Shown here: one piece after another, positions 50,466 through 59,742 of the stretch | Numbering within the stretch: the stretch's first letter is position 1 | Layout of the letters: each line of letters starts with the position of its first letter | Origin: Chloracidobacterium sp. N | GTDB lineage: Bacteria; Acidobacteriota; Blastocatellia; Chloracidobacteriales; Chloracidobacteriaceae | Direction of reading: 5' to 3' | NCBI RefSeq assembly: GCF_018304765.1 | Contig: NZ_CP072642.1 | Location: forward strand, 1,223,501 to 1,287,500 | DNA length: 64,000 nucleotides | Notes under the pieces: generated by a model | The model's input: the letters and a program-made list of their open reading frames with translations, nothing else | The model's database searches: none | What the model was told of the DNA's origin: nothing | Position numbers and translations under genes: made by a program

Positions 50466-52646
50466 ATGTTCAAGCGACAGGCGTTGCGACGCTCCCTGGT
50501 GGCCGGCACGGCAATGTTGCTCTGGACGGCCCCGCTGCCGCTTTTTGCCCAGAACTTCTCCAAAGATATGAAGGCTTCCGCATCGTCACCCATCGTCTAT
50601 CCGCCCTCGAAGAAGGTCGAGCAGGTGGATGACTACCACGGCATCAACGTCGCTGACCCCTACCGCTGGCTGGAGGACGCCGACTCACCGGAGACCAAAG
50701 CCTGGGTCGAAGCCCAGAACAAAGTCACCTTTGGTTTTCTGGAGTCCATTCCCGAACGGGCGCGGCTCCGGGAGCGCCTGACCCAGCTCTGGAACTACGA
50801 AAAGTTCGGGGTGCCGTTCCGCGAGGGCGACCGCTATTTCTTCACGCGCAACGATGGGCTGCAAAACCAGAGTGTGTTGTACGTCGGCAGGACGCCGGAC
50901 GACCCACAGGCGCGCGTGCTGCTCGACCCGAACACCCTGTCATCCGACGGGACGGTGGCGCTGACCGGCTATGCCGTCAGCGATGACGGCCAACTGCTCG
51001 CCTACGGTCTGGCCACAGCCGGCTCCGACTGGAACGAGTGGCGGGTACGGAATGTCGAAACCGGCGAAGACCTGCCCGACCGTCTCCAGTGGGTCAAGTT
51101 CTCCGGCGCGTCGTGGACGAAAGACGGCAAGGGCTTTTTTTACAGCCGCTATGACGAGCCGAAGGAAGGGAATCTGCTGCAATCCACGAACTACTACCAG
51201 AAACTCTACTACCACCGCGTGGGCACGCCGCAGTCGGCGGATGAACTCGTTTACGAGCGCCGCGACCACAAGGAATGGGGTTTTGGCGGCTATGTCACCG
51301 ATGACGGGCGGTATCTGGGCATTGTCGTCACCATGGGGACGAGTCCCAGAAACCTGTTTTTCTACAAGGATTTGACCAACCCGGAAGCGAAGGTGGTCGA
51401 GTTGATTCCCGACTTCATCGCCGACTTCACGCCTGTCGGCAACGATGGAACGACCTTTTATTTCCGCACCGACTGGGAAGCGCCACGTGGCCGTCTCATC
51501 GCCATTGACGCCACCCGCCCCGAACGGACGAACTGGCGGGAGATCATTCCCCAGAGCCGGGACACGCTGGAAGCCGTCCGGTGGGTCGGCGGACGGTTCG
51601 TTGCCCTGTATCTTTCGGACGCCAAAACCCAGGTCAGGATGTTTGACCGCGAAGGGAAACCCGGCCCGGACATCGCCCTGCCCGGCATCGGCACGGCCGC
51701 CGGTTTTGGCGGCAAGCCGGAAGCCACCGAGACGTTCTATGCCTTTACGAGCTTCACCCAGCCGACAAGCATCTATCGCTACGACTTCACCACCGGAAAA
51801 AGCACGCTTCTGCGGCAGCCCAAAGTGGCTTTCGATCCGGGCGCGTATGTCACCCAGCAGGTGTTTTACCGGAGCAAGGACGGCACGCGCATCCCGATGT
51901 TCATCGTCCACCGCAAGGGTCTCAGGCGGGACGGAAAGAACCCCACCCTGCTGTATGGCTATGGTGGGTTCAACATTTCGCTCACACCGTCATTCTCACC
52001 GGCCCGGATTGCCTGGCTGGAAATGGGTGGCGTGCTGGCGATTCCCAACCTGCGCGGGGGTGGCGAGTATGGCGAGGAATGGCATCAGGCCGGCACCAAG
52101 CTCAAGAAACAGAACGTGTTTGATGATTTCATCGCGGCCGCCGAGTGGCTGATTCGGGAGAAGTACACCCAGCCGGCGCGGCTGGCGATTCAGGGCGGCA
52201 GCAACGGGGGGCTGCTCGTGGGGGCCTGCATGACGCAGCGCCCGGAACTGTTTGGCGCGGCGCTGCCGGCGGTCGGTGTTCTGGACATGCTGCGCTTCAA
52301 CAAGTTCACGATTGGCTGGGCGTGGGAGTCCGACTACGGCTCACCCCAGAACCCGGAAGAGTTCAGGGCGCTGTATGCCTACTCTCCGCTCCATAATCTG
52401 AAGCCCGGAACGCGCTACCCGGCCACGCTCATCACCACAGCGGATCACGATGACCGCGTTGTGCCGGCGCACAGCTTCAAGTTTGCGGCGGCGCTTCAGG
52501 CCGCGCACAAAGGCGACGCGCCGGTACTCATTCGGATTGAAACCAAGGCCGGACATGGCGCCGGCAAGCCCACGTCCAAGCTCATCGAGGAAACGGCCGA
52601 TGTGTGGGCGTTTCTCGTCAGGACGTTTCAGATGACGGTGAAGTAG
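50466..52646 (+). CDS. Prolyl oligopeptidase (S9A)
   Basis: The protein is 726 residues from ATG 50466. A signal peptide (LRRSLVAGTAMLLWTAPLPL) indicates export. The start of the mature enzyme (YHGINVADPYRWLEDADSPETKAWVEAQN) is the S9A hallmark. A seven-bladed propeller follows, then the alpha/beta-hydrolase domain: GGSNGG with nucleophile Ser579, DHDDRV for the Asp, and GHGAGKPTSK for the His. All three are intact. It cleaves short Pro-containing peptides, here in the periplasm. It lies after a terminator, so it has its own promoter in the 170-nt gap, next to the 24-bp duplication. It is convergent with plsC. Confidence 0.95.
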   Translation: MFKRQALRRSLVAGTAMLLWTAPLPLFAQNFSKDMKASASSPIVYPPSKKVEQVDDYHGINVADPYRWLEDADSPETKAWVEAQNKVTFGFLESIPERARLRERLTQLWNYEKFGVPFREGDRYFFTRNDGLQNQSVLYVGRTPDDPQARVLLDPNTLSSDGTVALTGYAVSDDGQLLAYGLATAGSDWNEWRVRNVETGEDLPDRLQWVKFSGASWTKDGKGFFYSRYDEPKEGNLLQSTNYYQKLYYHRVGTPQSADELVYERRDHKEWGFGGYVTDDGRYLGIVVTMGTSPRNLFFYKDLTNPEAKVVELIPDFIADFTPVGNDGTTFYFRTDWEAPRGRLIAIDATRPERTNWREIIPQSRDTLEAVRWVGGRFVALYLSDAKTQVRMFDREGKPGPDIALPGIGTAAGFGGKPEATETFYAFTSFTQPTSIYRYDFTTGKSTLLRQPKVAFDPGAYVTQQVFYRSKDGTRIPMFIVHRKGLRRDGKNPTLLYGYGGFNISLTPSFSPARIAWLEMGGVLAIPNLRGGGEYGEEWHQAGTKLKKQNVFDDFIAAAEWLIREKYTQPARLAIQGGSNGGLLVGACMTQRPELFGAALPAVGVLDMLRFNKFTIGWAWESDYGSPQNPEEFRALYAYSPLHNLKPGTRYPATLITTADHDDRVVPAHSFKFAAALQAAHKGDAPVLIRIETKAGHGAGKPTSKLIEETADVWAFLVRTFQMTVK

Positions 52647-52662
52647 GCAGGTCAGCTACCGG

Positions 52663-52717
52663 GCCGGCCCCGTATGGCGTTGGCTGGTTCTGGCTTCCAG
52701 CTTCACACGGGGCCGGC
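52663..52717. terminator. Bidirectional hairpin between prolyl oligopeptidase and plsC
   Basis: GCCGGCCCCGT (52663-52673) and ACGGGGCCGGC (52707-52717) form a perfect 11-bp stem; an inner GCTGG/CCAGC stem sits in the loop. It overlaps the last plsC codons and lies 17 nt after the peptidase stop. There is no T-tract, so it is a probable rather than certain terminator. Confidence 0.5.
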
Positions 52718-53653
52718 TTCATCTTCGCTGGCGGCCTCGGCGGGAAGTTTTGGCGCTTCCGGCTGGGCGTCCATCGGCAGCGGGCGTCCGTCACCCAGGG
52801 CGCGGATGGCTTCAATGACGCGGTTGGAAATTGCACGGTAGAAGTCAATCCGCGCCCGTTCGTCTTCCGGCAGCGGTTGATCAAGCAGGTCGCTCAAGTC
52901 GAGCGGCTTGCCAATGATGATACGCACTGTACGAAAGAAGCTGGGGATGAGCTTGCCGACGCCAAGCACTTCATCGGTGCCCATCAGACGTACCGGAATA
53001 ACCGTGGGGCGCGCGTCGTAGATGAGTTTGCCGACGCCGACGCGGCCGCGGCCGATTTCGCCCGTCCGTGACCGCGTGCCTTCCGGGAACACGATGACGA
53101 TATTCTGCCGGAGCATCTCCACCCACTGATCAACCTGTTCGAGACCGCCGACACCCTGCCGGTCAACCGGGAAGGTACGCAGGTTTTTGAAGAAGTATTC
53201 GCCCAGCACCCGCAGAACGCGGTCCTTGAAGCGCCGGGAGGACGGATCGCCAAAAAAGTTCTTGCGGTCGGCGAGATTGATGGGGATGTATTCCGGGCGA
53301 AACAGCATGCGCGGGATGTACAGCCCGACGCCCAGAGCGAAGTTGTCCAGGATGGAGGAATGGTTGGGGCAGTAGAGGACGTTTTCGTGTGATTCCGGGA
53401 TGTTTTCAAGCCCCTCCACCTTCATCCGGTTGAGCAGGCGAAACAGCAGGAAGCTGCCAATCGTGGCAATGCCCAGCGCGATGCCGACGCCAGCGCTCGC
53501 CTTCAGCAGGGAGGTGTGTTTTTCCGGTGAAGGCGGGTTATCGCCGGCCGCTGCCTTTGGTTTCGGGGTTTCGTCCGGTTGCCCATTCAGGCTGCCGGCG
53601 GGCACTTGCGGGACGACGCGCATGGGCGAATCAGGGAGGCGGCGTTTGGACAT
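52703..53653 (-). CDS. plsC: 1-acyl-sn-glycerol-3-phosphate acyltransferase
   Basis: The protein is 316 residues. A Pro/Lys-rich N-terminus precedes a membrane helix (ASAGVGIALGIATIGSFLLF). The PlsC motifs are present: NHSSILD (motif I, His and Asp catalytic), RPEYIPINLADRKNFFG, VIVFPEGTRSRTGEIG (motif III) and VIPVRL (motif IV). It transfers an acyl chain to lysophosphatidic acid at the inner membrane to make phosphatidic acid. It is divergent from the ferredoxin gene; a 12-bp inverted repeat lies in the gap. Confidence 0.93.
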   Translation of the reverse strand: MSKRRLPDSPMRVVPQVPAGSLNGQPDETPKPKAAAGDNPPSPEKHTSLLKASAGVGIALGIATIGSFLLFRLLNRMKVEGLENIPESHENVLYCPNHSSILDNFALGVGLYIPRMLFRPEYIPINLADRKNFFGDPSSRRFKDRVLRVLGEYFFKNLRTFPVDRQGVGGLEQVDQWVEMLRQNIVIVFPEGTRSRTGEIGRGRVGVGKLIYDARPTVIPVRLMGTDEVLGVGKLIPSFFRTVRIIIGKPLDLSDLLDQPLPEDERARIDFYRAISNRVIEAIRALGDGRPLPMDAQPEAPKLPAEAASEDEAGPV

Positions 53654-53684
53654 AACTTCAGGTGGTCAGACGGGTTGGGGATGT

Positions 53685-53726
53685 CGCCCCGGAGTGCATC
53701 ATGGCAGGGGCAATCACTCCGGGGCG
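53685..53726. promoter_or_regulatory. 12-bp perfect inverted repeat in a divergent promoter region
   Basis: CGCCCCGGAGTG and CACTCCGGGGCG face each other across an 18-nt loop, 32 nt upstream of plsC and 135 nt upstream of the ferredoxin gene. There is no T-tract. It may be an operator or a structured leader. Confidence 0.4.
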
Positions 53727-53860
53727 GCGCTGGCGCTACTTTATACGTGCCAATCGGCTGGAAACAACTGGCCGGGCGCCACGCCGGGGCGACTTCCCAA
53801 CCGCCAGTGTTTCCGCCAAGATAGGCGGCATTTGGCACTTTGTGGTGAAGGATTTTTCCG

Positions 53861-54172
53861 ATGAGTATCTACGAAAAGCACGTGTTCGTGTGTGTGGCGG
53901 GCAAAACCTGCCCGACCCAGGGAAGCGAGGCGGTCTGGCAGGCGCTGCGGGATGAAGTCAAAGCCTGCGGCAAGCTGGAGAGCATTCGGGTCAACAAGGC
54001 GGGCTGCCTTGCCCAGTGCGGCAACGGCCCGATGGTCGTCGTGTACCCGGAGCAGGTCTGGTATGGGCACGTCGCTGTGGAAGATGCAGCCGCCATTGTC
54101 CACGAGCACCTGCTGGGCGGGCAGCCGGTTGAACGGCTGCGCTACGTCAAAGCCAAGCCGGCGGCCTCGTGA
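53861..54172 (+). CDS. Thioredoxin-like [2Fe-2S] ferredoxin
   Basis: The protein is 103 residues. It has the NuoE/Shethna-type thioredoxin-fold ferredoxin pattern: VFVCVAGKTCPTQGS with Cys11 and Cys17, and NKAGCLAQCGNGPMVVVYP with Cys49 and Cys53, four ligands for one [2Fe-2S] cluster. An extra Cys36 is present. The stretch VWYGHVAVEDAAAIVHEHL is also typical. It is a cytoplasmic electron carrier; the partner is unknown. Its TGA stop overlaps the ATG of the GHMP kinase (TGATG). Confidence 0.92.
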   Translation: MSIYEKHVFVCVAGKTCPTQGSEAVWQALRDEVKACGKLESIRVNKAGCLAQCGNGPMVVVYPEQVWYGHVAVEDAAAIVHEHLLGGQPVERLRYVKAKPAAS

Positions 54173-55176
54173 TGCGCAAGGTCATTGCCACGGCTCCGAC
54201 GCGCGTTGATCTTGCCGGCGGTACGCTCGACCTTCCACCGCTCTATCTGTTTCATCCGGGGGCGCTCACCGTCAATGCCGCCATTGACCAGCTTGCGACC
54301 TGTGAAGTGACGACCCGCGCGGATACGAGCATTGTCCTGGTCTCGCGTGATGTCGGACAGCGTGAAGTGTACCCGTCACGGGAAGCCCTGCGTTTGGACA
54401 CTCCGCTTCAATTGTTGGCGCGACTGGTGGCTTTTTTTGCACCGTCGGGCGGCATCGAGGTCACGACGGCGTGCGCTGCGCCACATGGTTCGGGACTGGG
54501 CGGTTCATCGGCGCTGGTCATCGCCATGGCCGGGGCATTGAATCATCTGACCGGCGCTGGCTACACCCCGGAGCAACTGTTGATGCTGGCCCCGAATATC
54601 GAAACGCAGGTGATTCGCGTTCCGGCCGGGGTGCAGGATTACTATCCGGCGGTGTATGGGGGCATCAGCGCCATTCACCTGGGAGTGGGGGGCGTCTGCC
54701 ATGAGTCGCTGGCGGCCGATTGGCTTCCGTGGCTGGATGCCCACGTCGTGGTCTGCCACACCGGGCAGGCGCACTTTTCCGGCACGAACAACTGGGAAAT
54801 TTTCAAGCGGCACATCGAGGGCGACCTGGCGACGCAGGCGGCTCTGGCGCGGATCCGGGATTTGGCCCGGGCGATGTATGCTGCCGTGTGCGCCCGTGAC
54901 CTTGGCGCGGTGGCCGCAGCACTGGAACAGGAATGGCACCACCGGCGGCAACTGGCGGCCGAGGTTTCCACACCGACCATTGAACGGCTCATGGCCGTGG
55001 CGCGGGAGTCCGGCGCGCTGGCCGGGAAGGTATGTGGCGCTGGCGGCGGTGGCTGCGTGGTCTTCGTCGTTGCCGAAGGGCGCAAGCCGGATGTGCAGGC
55101 CGCTCTGACGGCTGCCGGCGGGCAGGTGCTCGATGCCCATCTCACCACCCAGGGGCTGACCGTGACCGAAGTGTGA
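54172..55176 (+). CDS. GHMP-family sugar kinase
   Basis: The protein is 334 residues. The N-terminal ATAPTRVDLAGGTLDLPPLY and the phosphate loop PHGSGLGGSSALVIAMAGAL are GHMP kinase motifs 1 and 2; KVCGAGGGGCVVFVV near the C-terminus is motif 3. The DLAGGTLD form resembles heptose-7-phosphate kinase and fucose or galactose kinase-like enzymes, so it probably phosphorylates a sugar or sugar phosphate with ATP. A GTG at 54169 precedes the ATG; ATG 54172 is chosen because of the TGATG coupling with the ferredoxin gene. It converges on tmk with a 14-nt gap. Confidence 0.87.
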   Translation: MRKVIATAPTRVDLAGGTLDLPPLYLFHPGALTVNAAIDQLATCEVTTRADTSIVLVSRDVGQREVYPSREALRLDTPLQLLARLVAFFAPSGGIEVTTACAAPHGSGLGGSSALVIAMAGALNHLTGAGYTPEQLLMLAPNIETQVIRVPAGVQDYYPAVYGGISAIHLGVGGVCHESLAADWLPWLDAHVVVCHTGQAHFSGTNNWEIFKRHIEGDLATQAALARIRDLARAMYAAVCARDLGAVAAALEQEWHHRRQLAAEVSTPTIERLMAVARESGALAGKVCGAGGGGCVVFVVAEGRKPDVQAALTAAGGQVLDAHLTTQGLTVTEV

Positions 55177-55190
55177 CGGCTACAGGACGG

Positions 55191-55817
55191 CTACAGCAGG
55201 GGCGGTGTCAGCCGCGCTGCCGCCACCTGCCAGATGGCTGTGTGTACGTCGTTGGGGGAGCGCGTTGCGTCAATGACCCGAATGCGCGTTGGGTACTGTT
55301 CGGCCAGCGCCAGAAAGCCGGCTCGCACCCGGTGGTGGAACTCCAGTCCCGCCGCCTCGAAACGGTGGACGGGGGAGCCGCGTTGCCTCAACCGCTGGAC
55401 GGCCATTTCAACTGGCAGGTCAAGCAGGAAGGTCAAATCCGGTTCCAGCCCCTGCGTGGCGAGCTGGAGACTCTGTTCGATGACCTCGGCGCTTATCTGG
55501 CGTCCGTATCCCTGATAGGCCCGGGTGGAATCGGCAAAACGGTCACAGACGACCATCTGGCCGGCGGTCAGCGCCGGACGGATGACGGTCTCGACGTGCT
55601 CGGCGCGGTCGGCAGCAAACAGGAGAATTTCAGCGCGGATGGTGGGTGCTGTCTCTCTGGTATCGAGGAGCACCTGGCGAAGGTGACGCCCAAGGCGCGT
55701 GCCGCCCGGTTCATAGGTGTGGATGACCGGCACGGCTGCCCGCCGGAGCGCTCCCACCAGCCGTTTCGCCTGGGTCGTTTTTCCACAACCATCAATCCCC
55801 TCGAAGCTGATGAACAT
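55191..55817 (-). CDS. tmk: Thymidylate kinase
   Basis: The protein is 208 residues from ATG 55817, chosen because MFISFEGIDGCGKTTQ is the usual N-terminus (P-loop 6-14); the frame is open to 55847. Other motifs are YEPGGTRLGRHLRQVLLD (DR/EPGGT), VVCDRFADSTRAYQGYGR (DRY/LID-type) and LTFLLDLPVEMAVQRLRQRG. It phosphorylates dTMP to dTDP. It lies 57 nt downstream of hfq on the same strand. Confidence 0.96.
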   Translation of the reverse strand: MFISFEGIDGCGKTTQAKRLVGALRRAAVPVIHTYEPGGTRLGRHLRQVLLDTRETAPTIRAEILLFAADRAEHVETVIRPALTAGQMVVCDRFADSTRAYQGYGRQISAEVIEQSLQLATQGLEPDLTFLLDLPVEMAVQRLRQRGSPVHRFEAAGLEFHHRVRAGFLALAEQYPTRIRVIDATRSPNDVHTAIWQVAAARLTPPLL

Positions 55818-55874
55818 ACCGGGGGTGTACGCTTGACAGGTAGGCATCGGGTTTGGACGCCGTGCAGTTATGGC

Positions 55875-56213
55875 TCAGGGCGCGTCGCCGCCGTTACCGG
55901 CCTCTTTTTCGCCTGACGAACTCTCGGCTGTCGTGCCGGGTGCGGATGCGCCGGAGGATGCCGGATGGCGGCCCGGGCCGCTGCGCATGACGGAAATGGT
56001 GGAGATGGCGTGTTTGAAGATGAGCTGTTCCTGCTGTCCGGCTTCCAGAACAACCGAATACTTGTCGAAGCCACGGATGCGGCCCGTCAGTTTGACGCCG
56101 CTGACGAGGTAAATCGCTACCAGCGCACGCTCGCGGCGCACCTGATTGAGAAAGGTGTCCTGAAGATTTTGTGAAGACGCCCCCGATGGCGACGCAGGTG
56201 ATTTGGTATCCAT
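55875..56213 (-). CDS. hfq: RNA chaperone Hfq
   Basis: The protein is 112 residues from ATG 56213; the longer frame to 56381 has no support. [22 protein letters not shown] (residues 18-39, read in two parts) is the Sm1 region and IFKHAISTI (65-73) the Sm2 region, with the KHA poly-U-binding loop. Residue 38 onwards ([20 protein letters not shown]) matches the family closely. The C-terminal 35 residues are a disordered Ser/Gly/Ala tail. Hfq assists sRNA-mRNA pairing as a hexamer. It is divergent from mazG. Confidence 0.95.
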   Translation of the reverse strand: MDTKSPASPSGASSQNLQDTFLNQVRRERALVAIYLVSGVKLTGRIRGFDKYSVVLEAGQQEQLIFKHAISTISVMRSGPGRHPASSGASAPGTTAESSSGEKEAGNGGDAP

Positions 56214-56432
56214 AGTCTTGTGTCCAAAGCCCCCCCCTGCCAGGAAGGCGCGGCAGGTTGACGGTTCAACAGGTTGGGACAAAAAAGAACGTCCAAAAAG
56301 ATAGATGGTCAAAGTACCATTGCCGCTCCGAAAATTCCAACCGGGCCAGCCCCCTGGCTTGACCTGCCCGGTGGCGAACATCCATGTTCGACCTGCACGC
56401 TGGTGCGTAGAAAACCCACAGGAGTCATTGGC

Positions 56433-57302
56433 ATGGCATCATCGCGGACCTTCCCGGACAACCCTGGCCCGGAGCAACGGTTTCAAGCTCTGGTCGAGGT
56501 CATGGCGCGGTTGCGCGGCCCACAGGGCTGTCCCTGGGACCGGGAGCAGACGCACCAGACGCTCAAGCCCTATCTTCTGGAAGAAGCCTACGAGGTGCTT
56601 CACGCCCTCGACGAAGGGGATGACCGGGAGCTGTGCCGGGAGCTGGGGGATGTTCTGCTCCAGGTGGTCTTCCACGCCCAGATTGCGGCTGAGGAAGGCC
56701 GCTTCGACATCTACGCGGTGATTGACGCGCTGCGTGAGAAGCTCATCCGCCGCCACCCGCACGTGTTTGGCAACGTCACGGTGCAGGATGCCCAGGAAGT
56801 CACCCGCAACTGGGAAGCCATCAAGGCTCAGGAAAAAGCCCAGGAGAAGTCCGCGGCCAGCCAGGACGGGCGGCCGGCGTCAGTGCTGGATGGGGTTTCG
56901 CCCCGGATGCCGGCGCTCATCGAAGCGCGGCAACTGACGGAGCGGGCCGCGTATTACGATTTCGACTGGCCGGATGCCCGGGCGGTACTCGCCAAGCTGG
57001 AGGAGGAAACCGGGGAACTCCAGGCGGTGCTGGCGCAGCCGGCACCCAACCCACAGGAAATTGCCGAAGAAGTCGGCGATCTGCTCTTTGTCGTGGTCAA
57101 TCTGGCGCGCAAGCTCGGCCTCGATCCCGAAGCCACGCTCAAGGCGACGAATCAGAAGTTTCGGCGGCGTTTTGCCGCCGTGGAGCAGGTGCTGGCAGCG
57201 CGGGGCAAGACCCTTGCCGAAAGTGACCCGGCCGAGATGAACGCCATCTGGGATGCCATCAAACACGCGCCGGCATCGTCCTCTGAAAGCCATGGCGGAT
57301 GA
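56433..57302 (+). CDS. mazG: Nucleoside triphosphate pyrophosphohydrolase MazG
   Basis: The protein is 289 residues from ATG 56433, with AGGAG 8 nt upstream; the frame reaches back to 56274 over the hfq promoter. It has two MazG helical domains. The first has [24 protein letters not shown] and [16 protein letters not shown]. The second has [15 protein letters not shown] and [18 protein letters not shown], with the ExxE...ExxD metal ligands visible in both. It removes damaged or excess dNTPs/NTPs. The linker between domains is a little long ([17 protein letters not shown]). It overlaps dprA by 11 nt. Confidence 0.95.
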   Translation: MASSRTFPDNPGPEQRFQALVEVMARLRGPQGCPWDREQTHQTLKPYLLEEAYEVLHALDEGDDRELCRELGDVLLQVVFHAQIAAEEGRFDIYAVIDALREKLIRRHPHVFGNVTVQDAQEVTRNWEAIKAQEKAQEKSAASQDGRPASVLDGVSPRMPALIEARQLTERAAYYDFDWPDARAVLAKLEEETGELQAVLAQPAPNPQEIAEEVGDLLFVVVNLARKLGLDPEATLKATNQKFRRRFAAVEQVLAARGKTLAESDPAEMNAIWDAIKHAPASSSESHGG

Positions 57303-58416
57303 CCTGCGGGACTGGTTCAGGTTGTGGTTGACGCCGGGCGTCGGGCCCGTCGTGGGCGGTAAGCTGATCCACCACTTTGGCACGCCGGCAGCCGCTCTGG
57401 CAGCCCCCTATTCAGAGTTGCGCGCTGTGGGCGTGCCGGAAGAAACGGCCCGGGCCATTGTGGGGCAGGCATCTGAAGCGGCGGTGGAACGGCAGTTGGC
57501 GGCTCTGGAGCGTTCCGGCGGTTGCGTACTGACCCTGGCCGATACGGCCTATCCGGCGCTATTGCGTGCTATTCCTGACCCGCCGTTACTGTTGTTCGTT
57601 CGGGGAAATCTGGCCGATGCCGTGGCGCAGCCCTGCCTGGCCATTGTCGGTTCGCGATCCTGCTCAACCTACGGACGGAATGCCGCCAACCGTCTGGCGC
57701 GCGACCTGGCCAGCCGGGGTGTGACCATCGTCTCCGGCCTGGCGCGGGGCATTGACACGGCCGCCCACGAAGCGGCGCTTGATGCTGGGGGGCGAACCAT
57801 CGCCGTACTGGGGACGGGATTGGACGACACCTACCCACGGGAAAATGCCAAACTTGCTGACCGGATAGCAGAAACCGGGGCGCTGGTGACGGAATTCCCC
57901 TTTGAAAAGCCTCCGGCCCCCCAGAACTTTCCCTACCGGAACCGGGTCATTGCCGGATTGTGCCTGGGTGTTCTGGTCGTGGAAGCGGCTGAGCAGTCCG
58001 GCTCACTCATCACGGCGCGGCTGGCTCTCGAACAGGGGCGCGAAGTGTTCGCCGTGCCGGGCAACATCACTTCGGGGAAGTCCATCGGCACGAACCGGCT
58101 CATTCAGGATGGCGCCAAACTCGTGATGGACTGGCAGGATGTCGTGGCCGAGTTTTCCTATGATCTGCGGCAACGGCTCCGCACCGGACAGCCTGCGGCA
58201 ACGCCACAGGAAAGCCACTTGCCCTTTGATTTGGGCGAGGATGAGCAGTGTATTCTGGCGCTGGTGGGCTTTGATCAGCCGGTGTATGTGGATGGGTTGA
58301 TTGTGCAGAGTGGGCTGGGGCAGCCACGAACCATGGCTGCCCTGCTCAACCTGACACTGCGCGGCCTGCTGCGTGAGTTGCCCGGCAAGTGCTACGTCCG
58401 GGCGTGGAATGGATAA
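57292..58416 (+). CDS. dprA: DNA-processing protein DprA
   Basis: The protein is 374 residues from ATG 57292, which lies inside the mazG 3' end. An N-terminal SAM/helix-hairpin-helix-like domain (LWLTPGVGPVVGGKLIHHFG) is followed by the Rossmann domain: AIVGSRSCSTYG, VSGLARGIDTAAHEAAL, VLGTGLDDTYPRENAKL, FPYRNRVIAGLCLGVLVVEA and GSLITARLALEQGREVFAVPG. A C-terminal winged-helix-like domain closes it. DprA loads RecA on incoming single-stranded DNA, so natural transformation is plausible, along with the pilus genes at the left end. Confidence 0.95.
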   Translation: MADDLRDWFRLWLTPGVGPVVGGKLIHHFGTPAAALAAPYSELRAVGVPEETARAIVGQASEAAVERQLAALERSGGCVLTLADTAYPALLRAIPDPPLLLFVRGNLADAVAQPCLAIVGSRSCSTYGRNAANRLARDLASRGVTIVSGLARGIDTAAHEAALDAGGRTIAVLGTGLDDTYPRENAKLADRIAETGALVTEFPFEKPPAPQNFPYRNRVIAGLCLGVLVVEAAEQSGSLITARLALEQGREVFAVPGNITSGKSIGTNRLIQDGAKLVMDWQDVVAEFSYDLRQRLRTGQPAATPQESHLPFDLGEDEQCILALVGFDQPVYVDGLIVQSGLGQPRTMAALLNLTLRGLLRELPGKCYVRAWNG

Positions 58417-58419
58417 CCT

Positions 58420-58437
58420 TTCTGCCCAGGGGCAGAA
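58420..58437. terminator. Hairpin between dprA and the metallophosphatase gene
   Basis: TTCTGCC and GGCAGAA pair around CAGG in the 26-nt gap between two convergent genes. There is no long T-tract. Confidence 0.45.
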
Positions 58438-58442
58438 CCCGG

Positions 58443-59564
58443 TTACTTGCCCGCCGGGGCGGCGCTGGACGGCGGGCCGGCCGGCTCGGCCGGCGGCGAG
58501 TTGACGACGGCCTTCATCGCCTCGTCAATGGCTTTCTGGGCATCGGCGACCATCTGCTCCCACCGTTGATCCTTGGGAATATCCTTGTCGAGGCTGGGCA
58601 TCGAAAGCCGCATCTGGCTGATCTGTCCGTCTGAGCCGTAGTAGAGCCGCAGATCGCCCAGCAGTTTCGTCTGGGAAAAGGCATAGACGACCGAAACATC
58701 GTTGACCTTTTGCACCTGAAGGTACATCGCCCCGGAGTTGTTGGCCACAACGACGAGATCAATGCCCGGCACTTTGGTGATTTTGTCGGTCTGAATGTCC
58801 GGCCCATAGGACATCACAATGACGAAGTCGGCCTTGGTGCGCAGTTCGGGCAGAACCCGCTTGAGGGCTTCCGCCGGGTCCTCGATGGCAAAGTTGAGCG
58901 TTTCAGCGCCGGGATTGGGGTTGGCCATGGTGACGCCGGTAATCCCCAGCCGGACGGGTTTGGGCAGCCGCTTGCTCTCCACGGTCTCAATGACGTAGGC
59001 GGGGAGCGGCGTCAGTTCCGGCTTGGTGGGACGGATGTTGGCGGAGACGATGCGGTTCAGGAAGGGAAACGTCTGGCGTTTGGTATCAAACTCAGGCTTG
59101 TGCAGCAGCTCGGCCAGCATCTGGACATCGAAGTAGCTCGCGTTGGCGGCGGCAAACCCGGCTTCGCCGTAGGCGCGCAGCATCCACTCGTTGCGCACGC
59201 GGTCGTAGGGCTGAATGTAGCCTACCGAGTTGGCAAACATCCGTCCGGCGTCGAGCTGCACAATGGCGGCGTCGGGAGCGAGCTTTTTGAGACCTTCAGC
59301 ATAGCCCATCCGCCAGGCAATCCCGCCTTGGGGATGCTTGGGGCAGCCGCAATCTTTGAGGTTGCCCTGCACATCAGAGCCGAACAGAACCGAGAGGGCA
59401 AAACCGTCATCCTGGCCGAGTCGGGCGGCAAACTCCGGCGACATCGCTGCCGCTCCCGGATTGGCATCACCGGCCGCCGAGCCATTCTGACAACTGAGCG
59501 AGGGAAGGAGTCCGGCCAGCAGCGCCAAAGCTGCGGCGAGTATGATTGCAGACTTGGGTTTCAT
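58443..59564 (-). CDS. UshA-like metallophosphatase-fold protein with lost metal ligands
   Basis: The protein is 373 residues from ATG 59564 (59585 is the outer start). The N-terminus (AIILAAALALLAGLLPSLSC) is a signal peptide, perhaps a lipoprotein although the lipobox is imperfect. The fold pattern follows 5'-nucleotidases of the DCGCP type: FGSDVQGNLKDCGCPKHPQGGIAWRMGY, then VQLDAGRMF. Expected metal ligands are changed: DxH reads DVQ, the GD Asp reads GR, the NHE position reads NASY and the GHH position reads ANNS. It is probably not an active phosphatase. The Cys pair in DCGC may bind haem, metal or a partner. It is convergent with dprA. Confidence 0.8.
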   Translation of the reverse strand: MKPKSAIILAAALALLAGLLPSLSCQNGSAAGDANPGAAAMSPEFAARLGQDDGFALSVLFGSDVQGNLKDCGCPKHPQGGIAWRMGYAEGLKKLAPDAAIVQLDAGRMFANSVGYIQPYDRVRNEWMLRAYGEAGFAAANASYFDVQMLAELLHKPEFDTKRQTFPFLNRIVSANIRPTKPELTPLPAYVIETVESKRLPKPVRLGITGVTMANPNPGAETLNFAIEDPAEALKRVLPELRTKADFVIVMSYGPDIQTDKITKVPGIDLVVVANNSGAMYLQVQKVNDVSVVYAFSQTKLLGDLRLYYGSDGQISQMRLSMPSLDKDIPKDQRWEQMVADAQKAIDEAMKAVVNSPPAEPAGPPSSAAPAGK

Positions 59565-59742
59565 CGGGTCATCTGTCTCCCGCAAAGATGTGAAGTGAAA
59601 GCCTGATTATGGACGAAATGGGATGCGCTGCAAGCCGTCCCTTGCTTCCGTTTTGGGGCGCGGCCTATTCTGCCAGACCTGTATTTTATTTCCCCCTCGG
59701 CGCTTCCCGCAGCGTAGCTGCCTGCCCACTGCCTCTGCCGAC

